Shown here piece after piece: positions 1 through 7,889 of a stretch of DNA of 11,040 bases; positions within the stretch are counted from its first letter, which is position 1, and the number at the start of each line of letters is the position of its first letter. The DNA comes from Bacteroidales bacterium (GTDB lineage Bacteria > Bacteroidota > Bacteroidia > Bacteroidales > P3). Under the pieces are notes generated by a model. The model ran no database searches. It had not been told where the DNA came from and was given only the letters and a program-made list of their open reading frames with translations. A program made the position numbers and the translations under genes. Where the stretch lies: assembly GCA_017647065.1 (NCBI GenBank), contig JAGCLI010000117.1, forward strand, positions 1 to 11,040. The letters are read 5' to 3'.

Positions 1-1399
1 TAATATTATAATCGTTATCAACGCCTAAGGTCAAACCTGCTGAGAATTCTCCCTTTTCATTATAAGGTTTTGTGTAGCGAGTAGTCAAAGTGAAACTATA
101 ATCATCGGAAGAAGTTGCATATTCTTTGTTTAAATTCTCAAAAATAGGGTTTTCGTTAGTATAAGTTCTAATTCCTTGTGCCAACATACTGCTTGGAGAG
201 AAATTTCCCCACAATGACATATTTAATTTATGACCTTTATTATCAAACTTCTTTTGATAATCTGCACTAACATTACCCCAAGATGAAAATCCTTTGTTTA
301 GCGTTTTTGCCTCAAACCTACTTTCTGTTTTTTCATTATCTAAATAATCCCAACGTTGTCTTTCAATTATTGCAGTTTGATCATTGTAATTTGGACCAAA
401 GCCTGCGTGCATTCCAATCTCTTGTGTAGAATCTATTTCATAATCTAAATTAAACGAAAGCCAACCTCCATAACTTTTTGAATCGTTTTCGTTGTGATTT
501 ATCTCGTGATAAAGAGTATCAACCCCTGGTTCGCATTCGGGATTAAAAGAAGTAACATAACTATCGCCTATAGAATGATTATTTCTTATATTAAAACTTG
601 AATAAAAGCCAATGTTGAGTTTTTCATTCGCCCAAACGTATGAAAGATGTGGCCTTATTTCTCCTTTTGTGTTTACTTCCGAACCAAAACTTATGAAATG
701 GTTTTTCTTAATCTTTGTATTTGTAATGATATTTATCACACCACAACCCGAAGAATTAGCATATTTTGCGGGAGGATTAGTCATTACCTCAATTTTTTGA
801 AGAGCATTTGCAGGCAAGTTTTCCAAAAATGTTTTCAAACCATCTTCTTGTATCTTTGAAGGCTTGTCATTGAGCCATATCTCTACACAACTAACGCCTT
901 GAAGCGTGATATTTCCTTCTGCATCTACTTGTACGCCCGGTGCATTTTGAAGAGCATCGGTTGTTGTACCGGTTTGAATCGAAGGGTCGTCCTCTACGCT
1001 ATACACAGTCTTGTCTCCGTCCATAGAATACAAAGGACGCTGTGCCACAATCTCAACTCCATCAAGGATTTCAACCGATTTTTCAAGCAAAACAGTGCCT
1101 AAATTCAATTTATCTTTATATGTGATTAGTTTTTCAAAGGGTTTATACCCTATATAAGAAATTCTCAAAATATAATCTCCGTCTTTTACCCCTCGAATAA
1201 CGAATGCACCTTTTTCATTAGAGATTGCACCCTTTACAAAAGTACTATCCGATATTTTTAACAAGCCTACATTGGCAAAAAGAATGTTTTCCTTTGTATC
1301 TTTATCCTTTAACTCTCCTCTTATTTGAGCCTGCATTTGCAAAGCAAAGAAAGAGAAAAATAAAGCAAAGAATAAATTTTTTAAAACAGCGTTTCGCAT
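1..1399 (-). CDS. TonB-dependent-receptor-like outer-membrane beta-barrel protein, partial (C-terminus beyond the left edge)
   Basis: The reverse frame is open from an ATG at 1399 to the window edge, giving 466 residues with no stop; the rest of the barrel lies outside. Residues 1-24 look like a Sec signal peptide (basic start, then a Phe/Leu-rich core, ending QMQA). Residues about 25-110 resemble a carboxypeptidase-regulatory-like beta-sandwich (KGAISNEKGAFVIRGVKDGD, then YILRISYIGYKPFEK). Residues about 120-230 form a plug-like domain (TDALQNAPGVQVDAEGNITL, then NPPAKYANSSGCGVINIIT at 208-226). The remainder alternates as expected of barrel strands. This order is typical of Bacteroidota outer-membrane receptors of the OMP_b-brl_3 type, which normally reach about 750-900 residues. 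The substrate cannot be told from the sequence, and there is no SusD partner in view. It is divergent from the nuclease gene at 1493, with promoter elements between them. No clear SD sequence precedes the ATG. Confidence 0.88.
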   Translation of the reverse strand, partial: MRNAVLKNLFFALFFSFFALQMQAQIRGELKDKDTKENILFANVGLLKISDSTFVKGAISNEKGAFVIRGVKDGDYILRISYIGYKPFEKLITYKDKLNLGTVLLEKSVEILDGVEIVAQRPLYSMDGDKTVYSVEDDPSIQTGTTTDALQNAPGVQVDAEGNITLQGVSCVEIWLNDKPSKIQEDGLKTFLENLPANALQKIEVMTNPPAKYANSSGCGVINIITNTKIKKNHFISFGSEVNTKGEIRPHLSYVWANEKLNIGFYSSFNIRNNHSIGDSYVTSFNPECEPGVDTLYHEINHNENDSKSYGGWLSFNLDYEIDSTQEIGMHAGFGPNYNDQTAIIERQRWDYLDNEKTESRFEAKTLNKGFSSWGNVSADYQKKFDNKGHKLNMSLWGNFSPSSMLAQGIRTYTNENPIFENLNKEYATSSDDYSFTLTTRYTKPYNEKGEFSAGLTLGVDNDYNI

Positions 1400-1439
1400 A
1401 AATATTTCTTTGTTTTAATTTAATAACTCTTAGAGAATA

Positions 1440-1473
1440 CAAATTTAAAGACTTTTTCCGTATTTTTGCACAA
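1440..1473 (-). promoter_or_regulatory. Candidate promoter of the outer-membrane receptor gene
   Basis: On the reverse strand TAAATTTG (1447-1440) matches the Bacteroidetes -7 box TAnnTTTG. A TTG (1473-1471) sits 23 bases upstream, at the long end of the spacing usually quoted. The predicted leader is roughly 30 nt. The -7 match is good and the -33 match is weak. The element overlaps the promoter region of the divergent nuclease gene. Confidence 0.5.
1461..1468 (+). promoter_or_regulatory. Candidate -7 box of the nuclease gene
   Basis: TATTTTTG fits TAnnTTTG exactly and is followed by CA, as is common in this group. It lies 24 bases before the ATG at 1493. I see no convincing TTG about 19 bases upstream, so this is a half-supported promoter. 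Its position makes the upstream ATG at 1466 an impossible start, because that ATG would lie inside the -7 box. Confidence 0.5.
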
Positions 1474-1492
1474 AACTTTAACTTTTTTTGAT

Positions 1493-2293
1493 ATGAAGAA
1501 AACATTTCTATTATTAGCATTATTTTTAGGGGTCTTTACCTCCTGTGTATTTGAAGAGAAAGTAAAGGCACAAACCGAACAAACAGAGATTGAAAACTTA
1601 GAAATTCCACAATCGAAACAAACAAATAATGAGATAATTCTACATCATAAAGGATATAGCGTTGGTTACAACACCAAAAACCTTTTACCTAATTGGGTTG
1701 CATGGGAGCTTTACAAAGAAAAATTAGTAGAAGAAGTTAGTCGTTACAAGAAATTCCTTCCCGATCCTGACCTTCCACAAAAGTATGCAATAACAACACA
1801 TGAATATACGCACAGTGGTTGGAATAGAGGGCACATGTGTCCTGCGGCAGACAACAAATGGGACGCCGATGCAATGAAAGAGAGTTTTTATACAACAAAT
1901 ATCTGCCCACAAAACGAAAATCTTAACAAAGGAGATTGGAATGACTTAGAAGAAGCGTGCAGAGAATGGGCTATGACAGAGAGTGTATATATTGTTTGTG
2001 GACCTGTGCTTTACAAAGAGCCCGTTTACGGATTCATTGGCAAGGAATTTGAAATCCGTGTACCAGAAGCGTTTTACAAAGTAGTGCTTAAAGGCATTGA
2101 AAGCGGCAATCCGCAAGCAATAGGTTTTATCTTCAAAAACCAAAGCGGTAATAACAAACTCTATAAGTACGTAAACTCAATAGATGAGGTAGAACGCATA
2201 ACAGGAATTGACTTCTTCCCTGCCTTAGACGATGAAATAGAAACACAAGTCGAAGCAAAATACGACTTAGAGCAGTGGGAGTTGAATAGATAA
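1493..2293 (+). CDS. DNA/RNA non-specific endonuclease (NUC family), predicted lipoprotein
   Basis: 266 residues from the ATG at 1493. That start gives a clean lipoprotein signal: MKK, a Leu/Phe-rich core, then FTSC with the acylated Cys at 18; the in-frame ATG at 1466 would spoil it. The nuclease domain spans about residues 45-245. The core motif is NRGHMCPAAD at 111-120, with the general-base His at 114. It is followed by NICPQNENLNKGDWNDLE, where Asn145 and Glu153 sit at the spacing of the metal-binding Asn and the Glu of Serratia nuclease. The family cuts single- and double-stranded DNA and RNA with Mg2+. The usual DRGH is NRGH here. With a lipid anchor the enzyme would act outside the cytoplasm, so nucleic-acid scavenging is a reasonable inference. 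It is divergent from an outer-membrane receptor gene and ends at a hairpin terminator. Confidence 0.9.
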   Translation: MKKTFLLLALFLGVFTSCVFEEKVKAQTEQTEIENLEIPQSKQTNNEIILHHKGYSVGYNTKNLLPNWVAWELYKEKLVEEVSRYKKFLPDPDLPQKYAITTHEYTHSGWNRGHMCPAADNKWDADAMKESFYTTNICPQNENLNKGDWNDLEEACREWAMTESVYIVCGPVLYKEPVYGFIGKEFEIRVPEAFYKVVLKGIESGNPQAIGFIFKNQSGNNKLYKYVNSIDEVERITGIDFFPALDDEIETQVEAKYDLEQWELNR

Positions 2294-2310
2294 CGGAGAA
2301 AACAAAAAAC

Positions 2311-2355
2311 AAAACGCTCGTAAGTCAAAATAAAACAAAGACTCACGAGCGTTTT
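2311..2355. terminator. Bidirectional intrinsic terminator between convergent genes
   Basis: The arms 2311-2326 (AAAACGCTCGTAAGTC) and 2340-2355 pair with one mismatch around a 13-nt loop. The plus-strand transcript continues in T-rich sequence after the stem. The minus-strand transcript continues as GTTTTGTTTTTTG. It can therefore end both the nuclease mRNA and that of the convergent small lipoprotein gene. Confidence 0.85.
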
Positions 2356-2499
2356 TCTTTTGGTTAATTATGTTTTTTTTTGATTTGCTGATAAGTTTGA
2401 ACTTAATCCTATACAAAAGATACGATAATCAAGAATAAAAATAAAGGTGGATCAATCACACGAAACGTCTTTATTTTATTTATCTTCTAATTTAATTTT

Positions 2500-2976
2500 T
2501 TACAATGCAAAGATGCACATCAAACTAATAACAGCGACTATTACACTGAGAAAAATTCCATTTGATATATCGTGTTTTGCTTCTTCATCTATTTCTTTAT
2601 CTTCATCTTTGTCTATTTCTTCAATTGTTTCTGTATGATTTGTTTTTACATCATAACAAATTCCACTTTTATTTATGAAAAATTGTATGTAACCCTTAGA
2701 TTCAGTAATTGTTGCTGTTCCTGAACCCATATAAGTGTTGATATTGCTATTGAATACACTGTTTTCGTAAATTATAATAACACCTTCTGCTCCATCGGAA
2801 AATTGTTTGTCGGGTGCTCCAAGCGTTGTTACAATCTGATTATGGCTTTTACCAACATATTCTTTTTTATATTCTTCTTCTTTTGAAATAGTAGTGTATT
2901 TATATGCAGTACATGAAGTAAATAAAGATACTATAACAACAATTATACCAATTTTCAAAAAACTACAACTTTTCAT
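2500..2976 (-). CDS. Small BamE/SmpA-like lipoprotein with acidic linker and C-terminal membrane helix
   Basis: 158 residues. Residues 1-22 are a lipoprotein signal (hydrophobic IGIIVVIVSLFTSC, acylated Cys22). Residues 39-70, EYVGKSHNQIVTTLGAPDK followed by a Gly- and Ile-rich stretch ending IIIYE, have the shape of the BamE/SmpA fold: a helix, then a G-x-P turn, then strands. YIQFFINKSGICYDVKTN at 96-112 reads as further strands. This arrangement recalls uncharacterised Bacteroidales lipoproteins; that is recollection, not a search result. Residues 117-133 are strongly acidic (EIDKDEDKEIDEE), and 140-158 is a hydrophobic segment ending at the C-terminus. Lipid anchor plus terminal helix would tether both ends. 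Function is unknown, and a role in outer-membrane assembly is only suggested by fold resemblance. It is monocistronic with its own promoter and converges on the nuclease gene. Confidence 0.75.
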   Translation of the reverse strand: MKSCSFLKIGIIVVIVSLFTSCTAYKYTTISKEEEYKKEYVGKSHNQIVTTLGAPDKQFSDGAEGVIIIYENSVFNSNINTYMGSGTATITESKGYIQFFINKSGICYDVKTNHTETIEEIDKDEDKEIDEEAKHDISNGIFLSVIVAVISLMCIFAL

Positions 2977-3032
2977 TTTATCTTCTTTTTATTGATTACG
3001 TAATATTTTTCGTTATTATTCTTTTCTGTTTA

Positions 3033-3062
3033 CAAAGGTAAAACAATTTTTTTAAAGCACAA
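3033..3062 (-). promoter_or_regulatory. Promoter of the small lipoprotein gene
   Basis: On the reverse strand TTG (3062-3060), 19 bases, then TACCTTTG (3040-3033). Both boxes and the spacing match the Bacteroidetes consensus TTG-N19-TAnnTTTG. The leader before the ATG at 2976 is about 50 nt. Confidence 0.75.
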
Positions 3063-3228
3063 AAAAATCATATATAAACTCTTAATTTTCAAACTCAAAA
3101 CTTACAGACAAAAATCTTTATTTTGCGGAAATTTCATTTTGGGATTTTTGTGAAATTTCTTGCGAAAAATTGACGAAAATAGAGGTTATTTTTTCGCAAA
3201 TTTGGAGTTTTTTTACGAAAAGCTCGTT

Positions 3229-3290
3229 TAGAAATTTCTAAATCAGGGATAGAAATTTCTAAATCAAGGATAGAAAAAATAAAATCAAGG
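3229..3290. repeat. Tandem repeat, 21-bp unit, two near-perfect copies plus one decayed copy
   Basis: Copies at 3229-3249 and 3250-3270 are identical except for one base (TAGAAATTTCTAAATCAgGGA versus aGGA). A decayed third copy follows at 3271-3290 (TAGAAAAAATAAAATCAAGG). Each good copy contains the palindrome TAGAAATTTCTA. Confidence 0.85.
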
Positions 3291-3344
3291 TTTTTTTGCA
3301 CGAAAATCAATGAAAAAATTGAAAAAAACAGCGAAAAAATCGCA

Positions 3345-3401
3345 AAAATCAAAGACTTTTTTGGCAAAATCAAGGCTTTAAAAAGTTAAGTCTTTGATTT
3401 T
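3345..3401. repeat. Perfect 14-bp inverted repeat
   Basis: AAAATCAAAGACTT (3345-3358) is the exact reverse complement of AAGTCTTTGATTTT (3388-3401), with 29 bases between. A weaker 9-bp pair surrounds it: AATCGCAAA at 3338-3346 and TTTGCGATT at 3435-3443. The first overlaps the left arm by two bases, so both helices could form only with a small rearrangement. Confidence 0.75.
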
Positions 3402-3513
3402 GTGGTTTTTAGTTAAGGGCTTATATTTTCAAAATTTGCGATTAGAAATCTTAGAGTTGAAAATATCGCAAGCATTTGGGCTTAACTCTTGGGAAAACAA
3501 GTTTATTTTACAA

Positions 3514-3548
3514 CAAAGCCCGAAATCGTTGGTTGATTTCGGGCTTTG
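3514..3548. terminator. Terminator hairpin downstream of leuS
   Basis: The arms 3514-3527 (CAAAGCCCGAAATC) and 3535-3548 are perfect complements around a 7-nt loop. The hairpin starts 26 bases after the leuS stop. The minus-strand tail is only modestly U-rich (TTGTAAAAT), while the plus-strand tail has a T5 run, so polarity is not absolute. Position favours service to leuS. Confidence 0.8.
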
Positions 3549-3573
3549 GTTTTTGGTTGTCAAAGGTGTGGTT

Positions 3574-6354
3574 TTACACAACTATGTTTACAATCTTCTT
3601 TGGCACGAAGATGATTTTCTTTATTGCTTTTCCATCAATGTATTTTTGTACTTCGGCGTTGGCTAAGACTATTTTTTCTACCTCATCTTTGTCTAAGTCT
3701 AAGGCAATCTCTACATTAGCACGCATTTTTCCGTTTATGGAAACTGGATACTTGAATGTGTTTTCTACAAGTACGCTTTCGTCAAAAGCAGGGAAAGATG
3801 CAAAGCTTATGCTTGTTTGATTTCCCATTAGATTCCAAAGTTCTTCGGTTATGTGTGGTGCAAATGGCGACAATAAAATACACAATGGTTCAAGGATTTC
3901 TTTTTTGTTGCACTTCAAGTCTGAGAGTTCGTTTACGCATATCATAAATGTAGAAATTGAAGTATTGAAAGAAAATCTTTCTATATCTTCTTGTACTTTC
4001 TTTATGGTCTTATGCAATGCTTTTAGTTCGTCTTTTGTTGCTTTTTCTTCGCTTACCGAGTAGTTATTGTCTTTATCGTGATATAATCTCCAGAATTTTC
4101 TTATGAATCGGCTGACTCCTTCTATTCCTTTGGTGTCCCAAGGTTTTGATTGTTCTAATGGCCCAAGGAACATTTCGTATAATCTTAGTGTGTCGGCTCC
4201 ATATTTTTCTACTAAGTCGTCTGGGTTTTGTACGTTGTAAAGACTCTTACTCATCTTTTCGATTTCGTGTCCGCAAATGTATTTTCCGTCTTCTAAAACA
4301 AATTCTGCGTCTTTGAATTCTTCTCTCCACGCTTTGAATTTCTCTAAGTCCAAAACGTCATTGTCCACTATATTTATATCAACGTGCAATGGGTCGGTTT
4401 CAAATTCTCCTTTTAGGTTATAGGATACGTATTTGTTTGTTCCTTTTACTCGATATACAAAGTTGGAACGGCCTTGTATCATTCCTTGGTTAATGAGTTT
4501 TTGATATGGTTCTTCTTTACAAACTGCTCCTATGTCGAAAAGGAATTTGGTTATAAAGCGTGAGTATAACAAGTGGCCTGTTGCGTGTTCGCTTCCGCCG
4601 ATATATAAATCTACATTTTGCCAATATTGGTTTGCTTCTTTGGATACAAGGGCTTCTGTGTTGTTTGGGTCCATATATCTTATGGAATAGGCGTTTGAAC
4701 CTGCAAATCCCGGCATTGTATTGCAGTCGTATGGATAGCCGTCTTTGGTTTGCCAATTTTTTGCTCTTGCTATTGGTGGTTCGCCGCTTTCTGTTGGTAA
4801 GTATTTATCTACTTCTGGTAATAGTAATGGCAGTTCGCTTTCGTCTAATGGTGTTGCTATTCCGTCTTTGTAATAGATTGGGAATGGTTCGCCCCAATAT
4901 CTCTGGCGTGAATAGATTGCATCTCTTAATCGATAGTTTATTGTGCCAAAGCCTAAGTTATTTTCTTCTATGTGTTGGATTGCTTTCTTTATTGCGTCTT
5001 TTACGTCTAAGCCGTTAAGGAAATCGGAATTGATTACCTTGCCTGCTTTTGAGTCTTTGCTTTCTTGCCACAAGGAAGTGTCTTCTTCTTGTTCTCCGTG
5101 TGGGACTACTACTTGTTTTATAGGAAGCGAGAAGTGTTTTGCAAAGGCAAAGTCACGGCTGTCGTGTGCTGGCACTGCCATAACTGCACCTGTGCCATAG
5201 CCTGCTAAGACATAATCGGAAATCCAAATAGGAACTCTCTCTCCACTCAAAGGATGAAGTGAGTAAGAGCCGGTAAATACTCCCGAAACTTTCTTTACTT
5301 CTGCTTGACGTTCTCTTTCGCTACGGTTTTTCGCCCATGAAACGTATTTTTCTACTTCTTCTTTTTGTTCTTGTGTGGTTAAGTCGGCGATTTTGTCGTG
5401 TTCAGGACAAAGAACCATAAAAGTAACTCCGAAAAGCGTGTCTGCTCTTGTTGTAAACACTTCTAATGTTTCGCCATTCTCCAATTTAAAATATACTGCC
5501 GCTCCTTGACTCTTGCCAATCCAGTTTCTTTGTATTTCTTTCAATGAGTCTGTCCAATCAAGCTTGTCTAAATCGTTAAGAAGTCTTTCTGCGTATGCTG
5601 TGATTCTTAAAGACCATTGACGCATTGATTTTCTTTCAACAGGATAACCTCCTCTTACCGATACGCCATTAACAACTTCATCGTTAGCAAGCACAGTTCC
5701 AAGTTCGCTACACCAATTCACCATAGAATCTGAAAGGTATGCTATTCTATAATTCATTAAAATGTCTGCTTTTTCTTTGTCTGAAAAGTTTTTCCATTCT
5801 TCTGATGTGAATTTTTCGCTTTGTGAGGTTGCGGCATTTATGTTTTGGTTTCCTTCTTTCTCAAACACACAAATCAATTCTTCTATTGGGCGTGCTTTTT
5901 GTGCATCATTGCAATAGTAACTGCCAAATAGTTTTAGGAAAGTCCATTGTGTCCATTTGTAATATTTGTCATCGCAAGTTCTTACTTCTCTATCCCAATC
6001 GTAAGACAAGCCTAAAATATCTAATTGCTGACGATAACGATTTATATTATTCTCTGTAGTGATTGCAGGGTGTTGTCCTGTTTGTATTGCGTATTGTTCT
6101 GCTGGCAATCCGTAAGCATCGTATCCCATAGGGTGCAATACGTTGAAGCCTTGCAAGCGTTTGTATCTTGAAAATATGTCTGAGGCTATGTAACCAAGCG
6201 GATGTCCTACGTGAAGTCCTGCTCCCGATGGATAAGGGAACATATCTAAAACGTAATACTTGGGTTTGTCTTCTCTAATCTCTGCTTTAAAGGTTTTATT
6301 CTCTTTCCAAAAGTTTTGCCATTTTGGTTCGATTTCTCTAAAATTGTATTCCAT
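3574..6354 (-). CDS. leuS: Leucyl-tRNA synthetase
   Basis: 926 residues, a cytoplasmic class I synthetase that charges tRNA-Leu using ATP and leucine. The HIGH-type motif is HVGH at 48-51 within [12 protein letters not shown]. The editing (CP1) domain covers roughly 285-460, with TTRADTLFG at 301-309 and [17 protein letters not shown] at 385-401, the segments that hydrolyse mischarged tRNA. KMSKS lies at 700-704. The C-terminus ([15 protein letters not shown]) is the usual LeuRS ending. It exceeds the about 860 residues of E. coli LeuRS, partly through about 50 extra residues at 150-200. The Zn-knuckle region (VNWCSE to [10 protein letters not shown], 212-239) keeps only one Cys, which I believe is normal for Bacteroidota. 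The ATG at 6354 lies 12 bases after the rlmD stop, so the two genes are almost certainly co-transcribed. No SD is visible and the leader is AAAAAACGATAT. Confidence 0.98.
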   Translation of the reverse strand: MEYNFREIEPKWQNFWKENKTFKAEIREDKPKYYVLDMFPYPSGAGLHVGHPLGYIASDIFSRYKRLQGFNVLHPMGYDAYGLPAEQYAIQTGQHPAITTENNINRYRQQLDILGLSYDWDREVRTCDDKYYKWTQWTFLKLFGSYYCNDAQKARPIEELICVFEKEGNQNINAATSQSEKFTSEEWKNFSDKEKADILMNYRIAYLSDSMVNWCSELGTVLANDEVVNGVSVRGGYPVERKSMRQWSLRITAYAERLLNDLDKLDWTDSLKEIQRNWIGKSQGAAVYFKLENGETLEVFTTRADTLFGVTFMVLCPEHDKIADLTTQEQKEEVEKYVSWAKNRSERERQAEVKKVSGVFTGSYSLHPLSGERVPIWISDYVLAGYGTGAVMAVPAHDSRDFAFAKHFSLPIKQVVVPHGEQEEDTSLWQESKDSKAGKVINSDFLNGLDVKDAIKKAIQHIEENNLGFGTINYRLRDAIYSRQRYWGEPFPIYYKDGIATPLDESELPLLLPEVDKYLPTESGEPPIARAKNWQTKDGYPYDCNTMPGFAGSNAYSIRYMDPNNTEALVSKEANQYWQNVDLYIGGSEHATGHLLYSRFITKFLFDIGAVCKEEPYQKLINQGMIQGRSNFVYRVKGTNKYVSYNLKGEFETDPLHVDINIVDNDVLDLEKFKAWREEFKDAEFVLEDGKYICGHEIEKMSKSLYNVQNPDDLVEKYGADTLRLYEMFLGPLEQSKPWDTKGIEGVSRFIRKFWRLYHDKDNNYSVSEEKATKDELKALHKTIKKVQEDIERFSFNTSISTFMICVNELSDLKCNKKEILEPLCILLSPFAPHITEELWNLMGNQTSISFASFPAFDESVLVENTFKYPVSINGKMRANVEIALDLDKDEVEKIVLANAEVQKYIDGKAIKKIIFVPKKIVNIVV

Positions 6355-6366
6355 ATATCGTTTTTT

Positions 6367-7797
6367 TTAATTCTCTTGTTTTAAGTTTAATTCTACTACG
6401 TTTTCTACGTGATGTGTGTGTGGAAACATATCTACCGGACGTATTTTCCCTACATTATATAAAGGAGATAATAATTCCAAATCTCTTGCTTGTGTTGCAG
6501 GGTTGCAACTTATGTAAACTATTTTGCGAGCCTTTATCTTCAAGAGTTGATTTACTACATTTTCTGCCATTCCTGCACGAGGTGGATCGGTAATTACTAC
6601 ATCGGGAGTGCCATATTGTGCAACGAAATCATCATTTAGTATCTTTGCCATATCGCCTGCTATGAATGTAGTGTTGTAAATCTGATTATACTCTGAATTT
6701 ATCTTAGCATCTTCAACTGCATCTTCAACATACTCTACTCCTACTACTTTTTTTGCAAGGTGTGCTACGTAATTTGCAATTGTTCCTGTGCCTGTGTATA
6801 GGTCATACACAGTATCTGAGGGTTTTATCTCTGCAAAATCGGCTGCAATTGAGTAAAGGCGTTCGGCTTGTTGAGGATTTGTTTGATAAAATGTCTTTGG
6901 ACGTATTTTAAAGGTAAGAATTTTATCGCTTTTGTAAGCCTGCATTGTTTCTCTTATGTGATCGTTGCCCGAATATAAGAGTATTTCTTGGTCTGATATT
7001 GAATCGTTGAATTTTTCGTTAATGCAATACATCAAAGATGTGATTTGAGGAAAGTTTTCCTTTATATTATCTAACATAGGTATTATTTCCTCACTTTGTT
7101 TTGCAAATATTACTATCAGCATTAACTCTTTTGTGGAACTTGTTCTTACAATCATTCCCCTTAAAAAGCCCACATGAGAACGTATATCGTAATATTCTAA
7201 GTTTTTTTCCTGCGAATATTTTCTTATGTGATTTCTTAACTGATTAGAAATATCATCTTGCAAGATGCAATGCTTAATATCTATTACTTTATCAAAGAAT
7301 GTTGGTGCGTGAAAGCCTAAAGCTCCTTGCAAAGACCTCTCTTCGTTAGAATTTACATTCTCTATCCATTGTTTTGTAGAGAATGTAAATTCTAATTTAT
7401 TTCTATAGTAATATATATTTTCAGAAGGTAGGATTGTTTGCATTTGAGAACAATCTATTTTACCTATTCTTTCAAGATTATCTCTTACTTGACGTTGCTT
7501 ATACTTTACTTGCTCTGTATAATCCCAAGTTTGCCACTTACAACCTCCACATTGCGTAAAGTGAGGACATTTTTGTTCAACTCTTTGTTCTGAATAATGA
7601 TGTATTTTTACTGCTTTAGCTTGTGCAAAATTCTTTTTCTTACGATAAATCTCTAAATCCACTATATCTCCTGGCACAACAAAAGGTACAAACACTACCA
7701 TTTCGTCTATTTTTGCAATAGCATTTCCCTCTGCCGCAGCATCAGTAATCAAAACTCTTTCTACAAGTTGTTTTTGTTTTACTTTTCTCAATTTCAT
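6367..7797 (-). CDS. rlmD: 23S rRNA (uracil-5-)-methyltransferase, RlmD/RumA type
   Basis: 476 residues. It transfers a methyl group from S-adenosylmethionine to C5 of a uridine in 23S rRNA (U1939 in E. coli for RlmD). Residues about 8-65 form a TRAM-like RNA-binding domain. The Fe-S ligands are Cys77, Cys83, Cys86 and Cys177, in the C-x5-C-x2-C...C pattern of RumA. The SAM-binding fold shows DLYTGTGTI at 332-340 and DPPRAGM at 404-410. The nucleophile is Cys431 in YISCNP, and Glu465 in HHVENVVEL is the expected base. Site specificity (U1939, U747 or both) cannot be settled by eye, because RlmC, RlmD and RlmCD share these motifs. The start at 7797 sits just after a terminator that follows rpmH, and leuS follows after 12 bases. 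The coding sequence contains a perfect 19-bp inverted repeat at 7346-7395. Confidence 0.93.
   Translation of the reverse strand: MKLRKVKQKQLVERVLITDAAAEGNAIAKIDEMVVFVPFVVPGDIVDLEIYRKKKNFAQAKAVKIHHYSEQRVEQKCPHFTQCGGCKWQTWDYTEQVKYKQRQVRDNLERIGKIDCSQMQTILPSENIYYYRNKLEFTFSTKQWIENVNSNEERSLQGALGFHAPTFFDKVIDIKHCILQDDISNQLRNHIRKYSQEKNLEYYDIRSHVGFLRGMIVRTSSTKELMLIVIFAKQSEEIIPMLDNIKENFPQITSLMYCINEKFNDSISDQEILLYSGNDHIRETMQAYKSDKILTFKIRPKTFYQTNPQQAERLYSIAADFAEIKPSDTVYDLYTGTGTIANYVAHLAKKVVGVEYVEDAVEDAKINSEYNQIYNTTFIAGDMAKILNDDFVAQYGTPDVVITDPPRAGMAENVVNQLLKIKARKIVYISCNPATQARDLELLSPLYNVGKIRPVDMFPHTHHVENVVELNLKQEN
7346..7395. repeat. Perfect 19-bp inverted repeat inside rlmD
   Basis: 7346-7364 (TTAGAATTTACATTCTCTA) is the exact reverse complement of 7377-7395, with a 12-nt loop. 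In the protein the arms encode LEFTFST (residues 135-141) and IENVNSN (residues 145-151) around KQW. The mRNA would carry a long AT-rich hairpin in the coding region. Confidence 0.92.
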
Positions 7798-7805
7798 CTC
7801 GTATT

Positions 7806-7840
7806 AAAAAAAAAGAAGCATTGGATTTGTCAATGCTTCT
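7806..7840 (-). terminator. Intrinsic terminator after rpmH, directly before rlmD
   Basis: On the reverse strand AGAAGCATTG (7840-7831), a 7-nt loop, CAATGCTTCT (7823-7814), then a run of eight or nine T. This is a textbook Rho-independent terminator for rpmH. The T run ends only a few bases before the rlmD ATG (7797), so rlmD-leuS depend on read-through or on a promoter overlapping the hairpin. Confidence 0.88.
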
Positions 7841-7889
7841 CGCAAAATATCTTTCGATTTTTTCTCTCTCGTAAAATAGTTATAAAAAA

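Larger units (their letters stand above)
3063..3513. other. AT-rich intergenic stretch with repeats; no convincing gene
   Basis: About 450 bases of low-complexity sequence, A-rich on the plus strand between 3270 and 3360. It holds short tandem repeats, four GAAATTTC palindromes and nested inverted repeats (listed separately). Reading frames exist on both strands but have biased composition, a weak TTG start (3373, minus) or no recognisable domain. No tRNA or known RNA family is apparent by eye. It could be spacer, decayed sequence or an unrecognised non-coding RNA. Confidence 0.5.

Noticed and set aside
612-1102. Short forward frames opposite the outer-membrane receptor
   Set aside because: They are antisense to a long continuous coding frame with clear domains.
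1466-1492. Upstream ATG adding nine residues to the nuclease
   Set aside because: It lies within the candidate -7 box and would place extra residues before an otherwise perfect lipoprotein signal peptide.
2392-2399. Forward TAAGTTTG resembling a -7 promoter box
   Set aside because: There is no TTG at suitable spacing and no forward gene downstream, only the convergent lipoprotein gene.
3134-3373. Reverse-strand 79-residue frame in the repeat region, with a hydrophobic start and repeated DLEIS motifs
   Set aside because: It begins with TTG, has no promoter or leader signal, has composition that follows AT-rich low complexity, and its repeats come from the 21-bp DNA repeat whose length is a multiple of three.
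3394-3820. Two overlapping forward frames crossing the leuS terminator and 3' end
   Set aside because: They run through a perfect terminator hairpin and antisense to conserved LeuRS coding sequence, with no recognisable domain.
4560-5018. Forward-strand 152-residue frame antisense to leuS
   Set aside because: It is the mirror of a confidently identified leuS. Its Leu/Arg-rich product is a typical antisense artefact and there is no promoter.
3574-6354. About 50 extra residues and loss of Zn-knuckle cysteines in LeuRS
   Set aside because: From what I know of Bacteroidota LeuRS sequences this is normal for the phylum. All catalytic and editing motifs are intact.
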